A stretch of DNA of 64,000 nt from Rhodococcus sp. IEGM 1379 (GCF_030056815.1 NZ_JASHKR010000011.1:1-64000); one strand, 5' to 3'. Numbered from the stretch's first letter, positions 15,691-25,017 are shown. Notes: generated from the letters alone by a model not told the origin. Numbers and translations are program-made.

Positions 15691-16476
15691 TCAGCGATCC
15701 GTCCATACCGGTGCCCGACGTTCGAAGAACGCAGCGATGCCCTCATCGCGATCGCTGGACGTCAACGCCGGCTCGGCGATGGCTAGTTGGGCATCGAAAG
15801 CATCTGCTTCGCTACCCCATTCGAATGCCCGCCGAACTATTTCCTTGGTAGCGCGTATTGCCGACGGACCGTTTCCGGCGATCTGCATGCCCAGCGCGTA
15901 GGCAGCGTCCACAGCCTTTCCCGGGTCGACGATCGTCGTCACCAGTCCCCATCGCTCGAGTTGCTCGGCACCGACGTGCTCGCCGGTCAATGCCAGCTGC
16001 ATCGCAACGTGATAGGGGATTCGGGAGGGAAGGCGAATCAAGCCTCCACCGATCGCGACGAGATTTCGCTTGACCTCGGGCAGGCCGAAGACGGAATCCT
16101 GTGCGGCAACGATGATGTCGCAGGAGATGGCGAGTTCGAATCCGCCGGCAAGAGCGTAACCTTCGATGGCGGCGATGACAGGTTTCTGGATCGACTTACG
16201 GTTGAATGACGCCTGCTGGGTTCGGCGAGAGCGGTACATCGGCTCACCTTCTTTGGCGGCCTTGAGGTCTCGGCCCGAGCAGAAGTTTCCGCCGGCTCCG
16301 GTCAGGACGATCGCCAGCATTGCCGGATCGTCATCGAAACGCTCCATCGCATCTTGCATCGCTTCGCGCAGTTCGAGATTGAGTGCGTTGCGTACCTTCG
16401 GCCGATTGAGCGTGATGATGCCGACTGAATCCCGCACCTCGGTGGTGACGACGGCGTCGGTTGTTGATTCTGACAT
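15691..16476 (-). CDS. Enoyl-CoA hydratase/isomerase family protein
   Basis: ATG 16476 (MSESTTDAVV) gives 261 residues. The crotonase fold is shown by GIITLNRPKVRNALNLELRE, the oxyanion-hole stretch GAGGNFCSGRDLKAAKEG, IAAIEGYALAGGFELAISCD and LPEVKRNLVAIGGGLIRLPS. The usual second oxyanion and Glu region (LGLLPGAGG in many members) is changed to NLVAIGGG. Hydration, isomerisation or another crotonase reaction is therefore possible. The gene lies 29 bp downstream of an SDR in the same direction, and both probably act in beta-oxidation of a CoA ester. Confidence 0.9.
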   Translation of the reverse strand: MSESTTDAVVTTEVRDSVGIITLNRPKVRNALNLELREAMQDAMERFDDDPAMLAIVLTGAGGNFCSGRDLKAAKEGEPMYRSRRTQQASFNRKSIQKPVIAAIEGYALAGGFELAISCDIIVAAQDSVFGLPEVKRNLVAIGGGLIRLPSRIPYHVAMQLALTGEHVGAEQLERWGLVTTIVDPGKAVDAAYALGMQIAGNGPSAIRATKEIVRRAFEWGSEADAFDAQLAIAEPALTSSDRDEGIAAFFERRAPVWTDR

Positions 16477-16505
16477 GGGTTCAGTCCTTTCCGATGTGAG
16501 AGTTG

Positions 16506-17294
16506 TCAGAGAGCGAAGGAGTAGCCGCCGTTGACCGGGATGGTCTGGCCGGTAACCCAGGAAGCTGCATCGGACGCGAGGAACAGGATCATGTTCGCGG
16601 CATCTTCGGGCTGGCCTGGGCGGCGGATCGCGTAGCGCTTCATGACCTTGGCGAGGGTGGCCTCGTCGTCGAGCTGGTGGGCGGTGCGCGGGGTGTGGGT
16701 GGCGGCCAGCGAGATGCAGTTCGCCGTGATGTTGTATCGCCCGCTGCTCATCGCAACGGAGCGGGTGAATCCGGCGGCGCCGGCCTTGGCGGCGCTGTAG
16801 CACTCGCGGCCGACCTCTCCGAAGCGTCCCGCGTCAGAGATGACGGTGACGATGCGGCCGTACTTGTTCTTGATCATGCTGGGCAGGACCGAGTGCGTGT
16901 TGTTCAGTACGCCGTACAGGTTGGTGCCCAGGTATCCCTGCCATTCTTCGGGGGTCTGCTCCCAGAAGGGGCGTGTCATTTCGCTGGTGGGCGCCGGTCC
17001 TGCGTTGCCCGCGTTGTTGACGAGGATGTCGATCTGGCCGAACTCGCCGATGGCTTGCTCGACGCCGGCGCGGACCACTTCGAGGTCGGAGACGTCACCG
17101 GAAACGGCCAGTGCCTTGGCGCCGGCAGCCTCGACCTCGGCGGCCACGGCCTGGGCGCGCTCGAGTCGGAAGTCGTTGATGACCACGGCGCCCGCGCCGT
17201 TCTCGGCCAGGTGCAGCGCGACGCGTCGGCCTACGCCTTGTCCGGCTCCGGTGACCATCGCAACGCGGCCCTTGATGTCCAGAATGTTCGTCAT
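16506..17294 (-). CDS. Short-chain dehydrogenase/reductase
   Basis: ATG 17294 after GAGAGG gives 262 residues. Motifs are TGAGQGVG for the nucleotide, NNAGNAGPAP, the catalytic YSAAK, and a VNGGYSF C-terminus. It is probably a hydroxyacyl-CoA or alcohol dehydrogenase working with the enoyl-CoA hydratase behind it, which is inference from position. The start faces the acyl-CoA dehydrogenase operon across a 112-bp divergent promoter region. Confidence 0.88.
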   Translation of the reverse strand: MTNILDIKGRVAMVTGAGQGVGRRVALHLAENGAGAVVINDFRLERAQAVAAEVEAAGAKALAVSGDVSDLEVVRAGVEQAIGEFGQIDILVNNAGNAGPAPTSEMTRPFWEQTPEEWQGYLGTNLYGVLNNTHSVLPSMIKNKYGRIVTVISDAGRFGEVGRECYSAAKAGAAGFTRSVAMSSGRYNITANCISLAATHTPRTAHQLDDEATLAKVMKRYAIRRPGQPEDAANMILFLASDAASWVTGQTIPVNGGYSFAL

Positions 17295-17406
17295 GAACTG
17301 CCTCTCCATGTTCTCGGCGACACTCGCCGCCAGATACTTGCTGACCGTACAGGAAAAATCATGTATGTTGTAGCTCACAAGGAAAACGACTTTTGAGGAG
17401 TGCCCA

Positions 17407-18555
17407 ATGGCCCACGTATTCGACCAGGAGCAGTTGGAGCTGAGGAGCGCCATCCGTGGGTTTCTCGCCGCGGAGATCGAGCCGATCATCGACCAGCACG
17501 AGCGCGACAAGACCTTCCCCTACGAGGTCCTGCCGAAGCTGGCGGAGTTCGGCTACCTCGGCGGCTGGCTCGCCGAGGACTTGGGCGGGCTCGGTATCAG
17601 CCGGGTGACCTGGGCGATGATGATGGAGGAGCTCGGTTCCTGCTGGTCCTCCCTCCGAACGATGGTCAACATCTCGAACGGACCGATCGAGCGCCTCGCC
17701 GTGGACGCCAACGCGGAGCAGCGGGCCAAGTACCTGGAGCCACTGCTCGCGGGGCAGGCCAAGGTCTTCAACGGCATCACCGAGCCCGACGTCGGATCCG
17801 ACGTCTCGTCGATCAAGATGCGAGCCGAGCTCGACGGCGACGAGTGGGTCCTCAACGGCGCGAAGATGTGGATCACCGGCGGCATCTGGGGCGACTTCGG
17901 CATCGTCATCGCCCGCACGTTCAGCCCCGACTGCGACGGCGAGCTCTCCAGCTTCCTGATCGACAAGCGGGAGACCCCGTTCGTCGCGGAGGCGATCGAC
18001 GCAATGACGTTGCGCTGCACCGGCACTGCCCTGCTCACCTTCAACAACGTGCGCATCCCCAAGGAGAACCTGCTGGGCACGCCCGGCGGCGGACTCAAGG
18101 CCACGCTGAGCGGACTGGGCGTGGCGCGCGTCAACATCGCCGCCGGCGCCGTCGGTGCGGCGCAACGGTGCCTCGACCTGTCCATCGAGTACGCGAAGAC
18201 ACGCAAGCAGTTCGGGCGACCCATCGCCTCCTTCCAGCTGATCCAGAAGTACCTCGTAGACATGAAGATTCGCGTCGACGCGTCCCGAGCGCTCTGCTAC
18301 GCGGCAGCCTCGGCACTGGACCGTGGCGAGAGCGGAAAGATGGAGGGCTCGATCGCGAAGCTCTACGCCAGCCAGTCAGCATTCGAGGTCGCCGACATGG
18401 CAATCCAGGTGCACGGCGCGATGGGCTACTCCAACGAGTACCCGATCGCGCGATTCTTCCGCGACACCCGCGGCGGCAGCATCCCCGAGGGGACCGCCGA
18501 AGTCCAGACCCTGATCATCGGGCGCGAGCTCACCGGAATCGGAGCGTTCAAGTGA
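17407..18555 (+). CDS. Acyl-CoA dehydrogenase
   Basis: ATG 17407 is preceded by GAGGAG. The 382-residue protein has all family blocks: FGYLGGWLAEDLGGLGIS, the FAD/substrate loop ITEPDVGSDVSSIKM, GAKMWITGG, EYAKTRKQFGRPIASFQLIQ, QVHGAMGYSNEYPIARFFRD and IPEGTAEVQ. The Glu of PEGTAEVQ sits at the usual catalytic-base place. It would introduce an alpha-beta double bond into an acyl-CoA and pass electrons to ETF. It is the first gene of a three-gene operon with 4-bp overlaps. Bulky or aromatic-type substrates are possible but cannot be read from sequence. Confidence 0.93.
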   Translation: MAHVFDQEQLELRSAIRGFLAAEIEPIIDQHERDKTFPYEVLPKLAEFGYLGGWLAEDLGGLGISRVTWAMMMEELGSCWSSLRTMVNISNGPIERLAVDANAEQRAKYLEPLLAGQAKVFNGITEPDVGSDVSSIKMRAELDGDEWVLNGAKMWITGGIWGDFGIVIARTFSPDCDGELSSFLIDKRETPFVAEAIDAMTLRCTGTALLTFNNVRIPKENLLGTPGGGLKATLSGLGVARVNIAAGAVGAAQRCLDLSIEYAKTRKQFGRPIASFQLIQKYLVDMKIRVDASRALCYAAASALDRGESGKMEGSIAKLYASQSAFEVADMAIQVHGAMGYSNEYPIARFFRDTRGGSIPEGTAEVQTLIIGRELTGIGAFK

Positions 18556-20693
18556 CCACATCCTCGATTGTCTTCCCCGACCTGTCCTACCTCGTCCGGC
18601 CCCGGTCGATCGCTGTCGTCGGTGCATCGGACAAGCCCGGCAGTATCGGGTACTGGGTTTTGCACAACCTGGTCGAGGCTTCGGACTTCAGTGGCGACAT
18701 CTACCCGGTCAATCCCAAGCGCGAACTGATCGGTGGAATCACCTGCTACCCAGGTGTCGAGCAGTTGCCGGTGGCCGCCGACGTCGCCCTGATCGTGATT
18801 CCCGCAGCCGGCGTGCTCGATGCCCTCGAACAGTGCGCGAGCAGAGGGATCCTCTTCGCAATCGTCTTCACCTCCGGATTCGGTGAATCGGGGGAGGAGG
18901 GCCTCAAGCAGCAGCAGCGGATGCGAGAGATCGCAGAGCAGTCCGGCATGCGGATCTACGGGCCGAACTGCCCGGGGTTCGTGAACCTCGCAGACAACAT
19001 CGGCATGACCTTGTCTCCGGCCTTTGCCGCCGATCAGACGTCCGGGCCGCTCGGCATCGCCACCCAGGGAGGTGGACTGGGGCGCAACCTGATTCAAGCG
19101 TCCAGCCGCGGAGCTCGGTCGGCGATGTGGGCGTCGCTCGGCAACTCGGCAGACCTCTCGGTGGCGGATTTCATCCACCACCTGTCCACCGAGGACGAGG
19201 TGAAGGTCATCATCGCCCTACTGGAGGGCGTCGACGACGGGCCCCGGCTGATCGCCGCGTTGAATGCGGCCGCCGCCGTGCGAAAGCCCGTCGTGGCGAT
19301 GAAGATCGGCCAGTCCGAATACGGCGAGAAGGCCGTGCAGTCGCATACCTCGTCGATGGCGGTGTCCGGTGAGATCAACAGCGTGGTGTTCGAGCAGTAC
19401 GGGGTGATCGAGGCCCACGACATGGACGAGCTCATCGATGTCGCCTGGCTGCTCACCCGCGCGGCGCCGCCGGTCAATCCGAAGATCGCCGTGTTCGGCA
19501 GCTCGGGCGGGGCACTGGCGCTGGCTGCAGATATGGTCGGGACCGCCGGCCTGGAGTTGTCCGAGTTCACCGACGAGACTCTCGCTACCCTCGAGCGCGT
19601 GCTCCCCGGATTCGCGTCGATCGTAAACCCGGTCGACACGACCGCCTCCGTGATCAGCGATATCGATCTGTTCCAGCAGAGCCTCCTCGCGGTGGCTAAC
19701 GACCCGAACGTCGACGTCATCCTCGCTCCCATGCCGCTGGACTACGGCGATCACTCCCTCAAGAGCTCCGAGATGATCGTTGAGGCTCAGAAGCTGACAT
19801 CGATTCCCATCATCCCGGTGTGGATGAGTGACAGTCGTGGCGAGGGATACCAGGTTCTGGCGGAAGCAGGTTTCGGGGTCACCAGTTCCTTGAGCAAGAC
19901 ATTGCTCGCGCTGCGGCGTTGGGCTGACTACGGTCAATGGCGCGCAATGGAAGACGAGTTCCCGGCTCCGTCAGCGCTGGCGCTGTCCGCACCGGCAGCT
20001 TCTGCAGTGCTTCCTGATGTCTCCACTGAGCGGAAGGCCAAGAACTGGCTCGCCGAACAGGGAATTACGGTGCCGCAGAGCGCGATCGTCACAACCGAAG
20101 CCGAGGCGCGTTCGGTGTCCGGGCAATTCGACGGCCCGCTGGTCATGAAGATCGAAAGTGCCGACATCGCACACAAGTCCGATGTGGGTGGCGTCATCGT
20201 GGGTGTCCACGGATCCGACGCGGTAGCGGCGGCGCGCGAGCAGATCCTTGCCGCAGTTGCCACAAACTGCCCGGACGCACACATCGGCGGAGTACTCATC
20301 GAGGAGATGGTTCCCGACGACGGTGTGGAAATGATTGTCGGCGTACATCGCGACCCTGTCTACGGTCACATGCTTACCGTCGGTTTGGGTGGGATCTACG
20401 TGGAGATCTTCCAGGACGTTCAGCGAGGGCTCTTGCCGCTCGACGAGCATAGGGTCCGCGAGATGCTGGCCAAGCTCAAGTCGCTCCCGCTGTTGACCGG
20501 TGTCCGCGGTCGTCCAGCCTGCGATATTGACGGGCTGGTGAAACTGCTTCTCGGCGTTTCCGATCTGATCACGGCATACGGAGATCACATCGACGAGATC
20601 GAACTCAACCCGGTACGGGTACGTCCGATCGGTAGTGCCGGACACACCGTCGCTATCCTCGACGCACTGATCGTGCCACGAGTGTCGCAGTGA
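18552..20693 (+). CDS. NDP-forming acyl-CoA synthetase (acetate-CoA ligase family)
   Basis: GTG 18552 overlaps the acyl-CoA dehydrogenase stop and gives 713 residues. The order is: CoA-binding domain (RPRSIAVVGASDKPGSIGYW), succinyl-CoA-ligase-like domain with TQGGGLGRNL and the phosphohistidine region AVQSHTSSMA, then a C-terminal ATP-grasp domain (GPLVMKIESADIAHKSDVGG, GVLIEEMVPDDGVEMIVGVH). These enzymes couple acyl-CoA formation or breakdown to NTP/NDP through a phosphohistidine. All parts are present, so it is probably active. In the operon it would make or recycle the acyl-CoA used by its neighbours. Confidence 0.9.
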   Translation: MTTSSIVFPDLSYLVRPRSIAVVGASDKPGSIGYWVLHNLVEASDFSGDIYPVNPKRELIGGITCYPGVEQLPVAADVALIVIPAAGVLDALEQCASRGILFAIVFTSGFGESGEEGLKQQQRMREIAEQSGMRIYGPNCPGFVNLADNIGMTLSPAFAADQTSGPLGIATQGGGLGRNLIQASSRGARSAMWASLGNSADLSVADFIHHLSTEDEVKVIIALLEGVDDGPRLIAALNAAAAVRKPVVAMKIGQSEYGEKAVQSHTSSMAVSGEINSVVFEQYGVIEAHDMDELIDVAWLLTRAAPPVNPKIAVFGSSGGALALAADMVGTAGLELSEFTDETLATLERVLPGFASIVNPVDTTASVISDIDLFQQSLLAVANDPNVDVILAPMPLDYGDHSLKSSEMIVEAQKLTSIPIIPVWMSDSRGEGYQVLAEAGFGVTSSLSKTLLALRRWADYGQWRAMEDEFPAPSALALSAPAASAVLPDVSTERKAKNWLAEQGITVPQSAIVTTEAEARSVSGQFDGPLVMKIESADIAHKSDVGGVIVGVHGSDAVAAAREQILAAVATNCPDAHIGGVLIEEMVPDDGVEMIVGVHRDPVYGHMLTVGLGGIYVEIFQDVQRGLLPLDEHRVREMLAKLKSLPLLTGVRGRPACDIDGLVKLLLGVSDLITAYGDHIDEIELNPVRVRPIGSAGHTVAILDALIVPRVSQ

Positions 20694-21730
20694 CAGAGCC
20701 ACTTTCGGATCTAGTTGTTGTCGACTTCAGTGAGCTGCTGCCAGGCCCGTTCCTGACACAGAATCTTGCAGAACTCGGTGCCCGGGTAATCAAGATCGAA
20801 CGTCCGGGTGGTGACCCGGCACGCACGATGTCCCCCGGAATATTCGCGGCGGTGAACCGCGACAAGGAGCACTTGACCGTCGACCTCAAGGACACTTCAC
20901 GGCGGCCAGAGATCGAGGCGTTGCTCGACAGTGCGGATATCGTCATCGAGGGCTTTCGGCCGGGAGTGATGGCCAAGCTCGGATTCGGACCGAGGGAGGT
21001 TCTTGCTCGGTATCCGCGGATCATCTACGTGTCGATGTCCGGATACGGTCAGGACGGCCCCGAAGCGAAGCTTCCCGGCCACGACAACAACTACGCGGCC
21101 AGGGCCGGCGTCTTGGCGCTTGCCGGGAAGGACCCGCGTATTCCGGACTGGCTGCCGGGCATTCCGATGGCTGATCTGTCGGCGTCGATGTACGCGTTGT
21201 CTTCATTGCTGGCGGCGGTGCACGCGCGTGAGCGTTCCGGGCAAGGTTGCTACTTGGACGTATCGATCCGGGACTGCCTCGCTCATTGGCTCAATCCCAG
21301 ACTGGGGAGCTTCTACGACGCCGGTATCAACACCGTCGACGAGCAGCGCGCTCACGTGCAGTTGCGTCCGGCTTACGGAACGTTCGAGTGCTCTGACGGA
21401 ATTATGATCACCATTGCGGCACTGGAGGAACATTTCTGGTCCCGCCTCGTGAAGGTTCTCGACTTGGCCGAGTGGAGCGGACCGGAATGGTCTACGTATC
21501 GCGAACGGGAAGAAGAGTCCGAACGGATCAATGCTGCGATAGCCGCTGTGGTGGCTACTCAGAGCTCTGCTGCAGTTACGGAATTGCTTGTCGCCGCTGA
21601 GGTTCCAGTTGCCTCGGTGCTCTCACCTTTTGAGGCGCTGGCAGCGTCCCCCAACCAGTCCGGAGCCGCGTCGGAGAGTTCCGATTCGACGTTCTTCGCG
21701 TACCCCGTCAAATTTGGCGTGGTTGTCTAG
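20690..21730 (+). CDS. Class III (CaiB/BaiF) CoA-transferase
   Basis: GTG 20690 overlaps the previous stop by 4 bp. The 346-residue protein begins LVVVDFSELLPGPFLTQNLA and has ELGARVIKIERPGGDPAR, the LKDTSRRPEIEALL and GFRPGVMAKLGFG blocks, and PGHDNNYAARAG, in which the Asp is the likely acyl-carrying residue. It moves CoA between carboxylates without ATP. At about 346 residues it is slightly shorter than many members, but the C-terminal block is present. An acyl-CoA synthetase and a CoA-transferase in one operon suggest two ways of making the starting CoA ester, or activation and product recycling. Confidence 0.9.
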   Translation: MTEPLSDLVVVDFSELLPGPFLTQNLAELGARVIKIERPGGDPARTMSPGIFAAVNRDKEHLTVDLKDTSRRPEIEALLDSADIVIEGFRPGVMAKLGFGPREVLARYPRIIYVSMSGYGQDGPEAKLPGHDNNYAARAGVLALAGKDPRIPDWLPGIPMADLSASMYALSSLLAAVHARERSGQGCYLDVSIRDCLAHWLNPRLGSFYDAGINTVDEQRAHVQLRPAYGTFECSDGIMITIAALEEHFWSRLVKVLDLAEWSGPEWSTYREREEESERINAAIAAVVATQSSAAVTELLVAAEVPVASVLSPFEALAASPNQSGAASESSDSTFFAYPVKFGVVV

Positions 21731-21774
21731 TCCGTCAAGCACATACGTATGAATCGAGTCCGGTGGGATTCGAA

Positions 21775-21815
21775 CAAGACTGCCCTGCGCCAGAATGCGG
21801 CGCAGGGCAGTCTTG
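21775..21815 (+). terminator. Rho-independent-type terminator after the CoA-transferase operon
   Basis: CAAGACTGCCCTGCGCC and its exact complement form a 17-bp stem with a 7-base loop, 45 bp past the CoA-transferase stop. It is followed by TGTGTTCTCATG, only a weak T-run. Confidence 0.75.
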
Positions 21816-22100
21816 TGTTCTCATGTAGCTGAAGATTCATACGATCCGTCACGCAGTGCGCGAATGAACGTGTTCCACAGTGCTATTCGCTGGTATAGAT
21901 GTTCGACCTCGTCATGTTTGCTGGGACGGCAAGGCAATTACGTGTGAACACGCAGTACCGGGGTAGGTGTAGGCCTGACAATCAGCTGACCGGCCGCGGA
22001 AGATGTAGTGGTTGTGCGTTTGGATGAAAGTGTCGGCACCCGAGCACCCGGCTTTTCGGTGACAACGCCATGTCGTACGACCTAGGCCGCCAGACAGAAA
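21816..22100. other. Intergenic, no gene seen
   Basis: There is no frame with coding character between the two facing transcription units. Confidence 0.5.
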
Positions 22101-22143
22101 AGTACCGGTTGGACACCAAATAGATTGGTGTCCAACCGGTACC
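22101..22143 (-). terminator. Hairpin after the ABC binding-protein gene
   Basis: ACCGGTTGGACACCAA pairs with TTGGTGTCCAACCGGT across a short AT-rich loop, 15 bp downstream of the binding-protein stop at 22158. It should end the leftward transporter transcript. Confidence 0.7.
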
Positions 22144-22157
22144 GTTGAGGAAGTTGC

Positions 22158-23252
22158 CTAGTTCGAAGAGCTGAGCAACTTGTCGAGGTCAGCCGCAGTG
22201 GCAGGCGTTGTGGGATCGACCCACTGATCGACCGGAGGCATCGGTCCGTTGCCGAATCGGTCGATGATGTTCATCCACGTCGAACGACTCTCCTCGGTGA
22301 AGGGAATCTTGTACATCGGGATCGAGTCCTTCACGAACTTCGCGAACGCCGCGTCCGACAACGAATCGACATGGTAAGGCGACGTCGTCAGGACTGATAC
22401 CAGTTCTTCGAAGTTCGCAGGATCATTCATCCATATGATCGTCTTGGCGAATGCGCGGCGAAGCCCGTCGATAGTTTTCGGATTCTTCTCCACCCAGTCC
22501 GTCTTCGACCACATCTGGGAGCCCGAGAAGTCGGAATTGATCGCGAGAACTTCAGCGGGATAGTTCGACAACGGAGACGTTTTGTTCATGAAGGAGAACA
22601 GAAGTGGATATCCGGAATCGGTGAGGGTTGCCGTCGGTACGTCGCTGAGGCATCCGGCATTCGCGTTCCCCGAACTCATAGCCGCGCCGGCTGCCTGACC
22701 CGAACCAGTTGCGACAAAGGTATAGTCTCCAGGCTTCAAACCTGCACCGTTCAGGACGATTTCACACATAGCCTGCTCGGCGCCACCGATTGCCAACACT
22801 GCGATGGTGCTGCCCTTGAGCTGTGCGATGGAATTGGGCCACTGGGTCTCGGTCATGGACTTAGCGCCGACGATAGCCGTGTACGGTCCCTTGTAGCCGC
22901 TGGTCGCCTGGAGCTTCTGCCCGTCTTCGATCAATGGTTGTACGTTGAAGGGGCTCAGCAGTGCGACATCGATCGAACCGGACTGCAATGCATTAGTGGC
23001 TTGCACTCCTGTTGATACATCGACATTTTCGACTTTCAGGCCCTCTTTATCAAAATTTCCCAAATGCTCTGTCAGGTAGTTCAGATAGAACGAGCCGGCC
23101 GCATAGTTTTGCAACCGAACGGTTCCGTCGTCAGCTGAACTGCCGGTGGTGGAGCTACATGCCACAGCCGTGGTCACTGCCAGACCGGCTATCGACAGTG
23201 TAGCGATCATTCGTTTCGTGGATCTTGTTCTGCTAAACATTTTGGTAGCCAT
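22158..23252 (-). CDS. ABC transporter substrate-binding lipoprotein (SsuA/TauA/NMT1-like)
   Basis: ATG 23252 (MATKMFSRTRSTKRM) follows AGGAATC and gives 364 residues. A lipoprotein signal ends at TAVACSS. The mature domain has the sulfonate/nitrate/taurine-type features: NYAAGSFYLNYLTEHLGNFD, GSIDVALLSPFNVQPLIEDG and GAEQAMCEIVLNGAGLKPGD. It captures an organic anion outside the cell and delivers it to the adjoining permease. The gene order SBP-permease-ATPase on one strand, followed by a TauD-type dioxygenase, supports an organosulfur substrate. Pyrimidine precursors or nitrate are less likely alternatives. Confidence 0.88.
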   Translation of the reverse strand: MATKMFSRTRSTKRMIATLSIAGLAVTTAVACSSTTGSSADDGTVRLQNYAAGSFYLNYLTEHLGNFDKEGLKVENVDVSTGVQATNALQSGSIDVALLSPFNVQPLIEDGQKLQATSGYKGPYTAIVGAKSMTETQWPNSIAQLKGSTIAVLAIGGAEQAMCEIVLNGAGLKPGDYTFVATGSGQAAGAAMSSGNANAGCLSDVPTATLTDSGYPLLFSFMNKTSPLSNYPAEVLAINSDFSGSQMWSKTDWVEKNPKTIDGLRRAFAKTIIWMNDPANFEELVSVLTTSPYHVDSLSDAAFAKFVKDSIPMYKIPFTEESRSTWMNIIDRFGNGPMPPVDQWVDPTTPATAADLDKLLSSSN

Positions 23253-23307
23253 GATGATTCCTATTCGGAAATTATCGGATCCGGAAAGTGAGCGGGTGTG
23301 CGAAACT

Positions 23308-24213
23308 TCAGAGGCCCTGCATCTCGTAGCTCTTCCAATGAAGGAGCTTGGACTCGATGAGTCGCATGATCCCGGAGAAGATAGTTGCGACAATCACGAG
23401 CAGAATGAGGGCAGCGAAGAAGTATGCGGTCTTGTAGGTTGCCAGCGAGAGCTGCATGGTGGCGCCCAGGCCGGTCGATCCGGAGAGCATCTCGCCTACC
23501 ACGGCGGAGAGGAACGCGTACGTCAAGGCCAATTGCAGGCCCGCGAAAATCGTAGAAGTAGCCGAAGGAAGAACGAACTTTCGAAACAGCGTCATGCGCC
23601 TTGCACCGAGAGTCTTCGCCAGGAGGAGATGGTCTCGGCTCGCATTCTGTAGTCCTGCATACGTGTTGAACAGGACGATGAAGAAGCAGAGCGAGACCAC
23701 CAGGACGATCTTCGACGCGGATCCCAGGCCGAACCACAACACGAACAGGGGTGACAATGCGAGACGCGGGAGGTTGTTGAACGCGGTGAGGAACGGCCGA
23801 AGGACTGCGTTGAGCAACGGAACCTGATAGAGGACCAGGCCCGCGAGGACTCCGGCGACGGCAGCGATGACGAAACCGACAAGCGTCTCGTACAGCGTTA
23901 CGTTCAAGTCGTTCAGGAGGGCGCCAGAGCTGATGCCGTCGACAAATGCGGAGGCGATCTTCGACGGTTTGGACACGTACAACTGCTCCATGATGCCCGC
24001 ATTGACCGCGCCCTCCCAAGCAGCGATCGCAAGGGCTAGCAGCACCACTTGCAACGGCCAGACAACGGCCCGGCGTTCATGGAGATTTCGGCGGGCGCGG
24101 GTGAGCAAGCTGGCGAGGCCCTCGGATGTGAGCGGTTCGTTCGTCTTCGAAGATGCGGAAGTATGTTGTGTTGTCGGACCATCCACGGATGGACTCCTCA
24201 GTGATGTTGACAT
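23308..24213 (-). CDS. ABC transporter permease (SsuC/TauC-like)
   Basis: The 301-residue protein has a long polar N-terminus and about six membrane segments beginning at VVWPLQVVLLALAIAAWEG. The EAA-type loop that contacts the ATPase is seen as DHLLLAKTLGARRMTLFRKF. The ATG directly follows the TAA stop of the ATPase gene (TAAATG), so translation is coupled. It forms the channel of the importer with 22158-23252 and 24214-25017. Confidence 0.9.
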   Translation of the reverse strand: MSTSLRSPSVDGPTTQHTSASSKTNEPLTSEGLASLLTRARRNLHERRAVVWPLQVVLLALAIAAWEGAVNAGIMEQLYVSKPSKIASAFVDGISSGALLNDLNVTLYETLVGFVIAAVAGVLAGLVLYQVPLLNAVLRPFLTAFNNLPRLALSPLFVLWFGLGSASKIVLVVSLCFFIVLFNTYAGLQNASRDHLLLAKTLGARRMTLFRKFVLPSATSTIFAGLQLALTYAFLSAVVGEMLSGSTGLGATMQLSLATYKTAYFFAALILLVIVATIFSGIMRLIESKLLHWKSYEMQGL

Positions 24214-25017
24214 TTACGCGACCCTTTCTTTCCCCTGGAACGAGGTGTCCTCGATGACTTCTTCGCGTAGGTCCTGCCAGATCGTTTCGTAGATCTGGTG
24301 GAAGCGGTCATCTCCCTGGAGATTGACCATCGACCGTGGCCGCGGTAGATCGATGTCATGGATGGATTTAATCCGTCCGGGGCGCCGAGACATGATGATG
24401 ACCCGATCGGCCAGACCCACAGCTTCGGTGAGATCGTGTGTGATCAGGACGACCGTCATCTTGTTGCGCTCCCAAGCCGAGAGAAATGCGTCGTGCACGT
24501 TGATCCGAGTTTGGGCGTCAAGCGCCGAAAAGGGTTCGTCCATAAGCAGGATTCGCGGTTTGGCTGCAAACGATCGGGCAAGTGCGACTCGCTGGCGCAT
24601 ACCGTGTGAGAGTTGCGACGCGTACGAGCCGCCGAAGTCACCCAGTCCCATGATCCCGAGCGCTTCGAGAGCGCGCTTTTCGCGTTCTTGTTTTGATACA
24701 CCTTGTAATTCGAGTGCAAGCGCGGCATTGCTGAGTGTGGTTCGCCAGGGCAACAGTGAATCCTTTGCAAGCACGTAGCTCACGTCTGGATTGCCTGCGC
24801 TCGGCGTCTGCCCGGCTACTGTCACCGTGCCGACCAGGGGGGTATCGAGCCCGGCCATAGCATTAATCAGTGTGGTTTTTCCGCAACCAGACGGACCCAC
24901 AATCGCGACGAATTCACCGTCTGCGATTTCGAGATCGATATCTTGAAGTGCATGAACCACTCCATCATCGGGCGTCGCAAACGCGTGCGATACCCCTGAC
25001 ACCTTAATCATCGGCAT
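24214..25017 (-). CDS. ABC transporter ATPase (SsuB/TauB-like), Q-loop changed
   Basis: The 267-residue protein has Walker A (GPSGCGKTT), signature LSHGMRQR, Walker B ILLMDEPFSALDAQ and the switch His in LITHDLTEA. In the Q-loop, where relatives have VFQDHALLPW, this one has YVLAKDSLLPW, so the conserved Gln is Ala. That residue normally links ATP hydrolysis to the permease, so the change may alter coupling. Everything else is normal. An ATG start at 25017 gives the usual N-terminus. Confidence 0.92.
   Translation of the reverse strand: MPMIKVSGVSHAFATPDDGVVHALQDIDLEIADGEFVAIVGPSGCGKTTLINAMAGLDTPLVGTVTVAGQTPSAGNPDVSYVLAKDSLLPWRTTLSNAALALELQGVSKQEREKRALEALGIMGLGDFGGSYASQLSHGMRQRVALARSFAAKPRILLMDEPFSALDAQTRINVHDAFLSAWERNKMTVVLITHDLTEAVGLADRVIIMSRRPGRIKSIHDIDLPRPRSMVNLQGDDRFHQIYETIWQDLREEVIEDTSFQGKERVA

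Noticed and set aside
17400-18551. Upstream extension of the acyl-CoA synthetase frame giving a 1097-residue protein
   Set aside because: The added part is an out-of-frame reading of the acyl-CoA dehydrogenase; the GTG at 18552 gives the normal N-terminus and the usual 4-bp overlap.
21751-21800. TTCGAATCCC-type motif on the minus strand, resembling a tRNA T-loop and possible attachment site
   Set aside because: The arms around it do not pair into a T-stem, no anticodon or D-arm follows at the right distance, and the sequence is part of the operon terminator.
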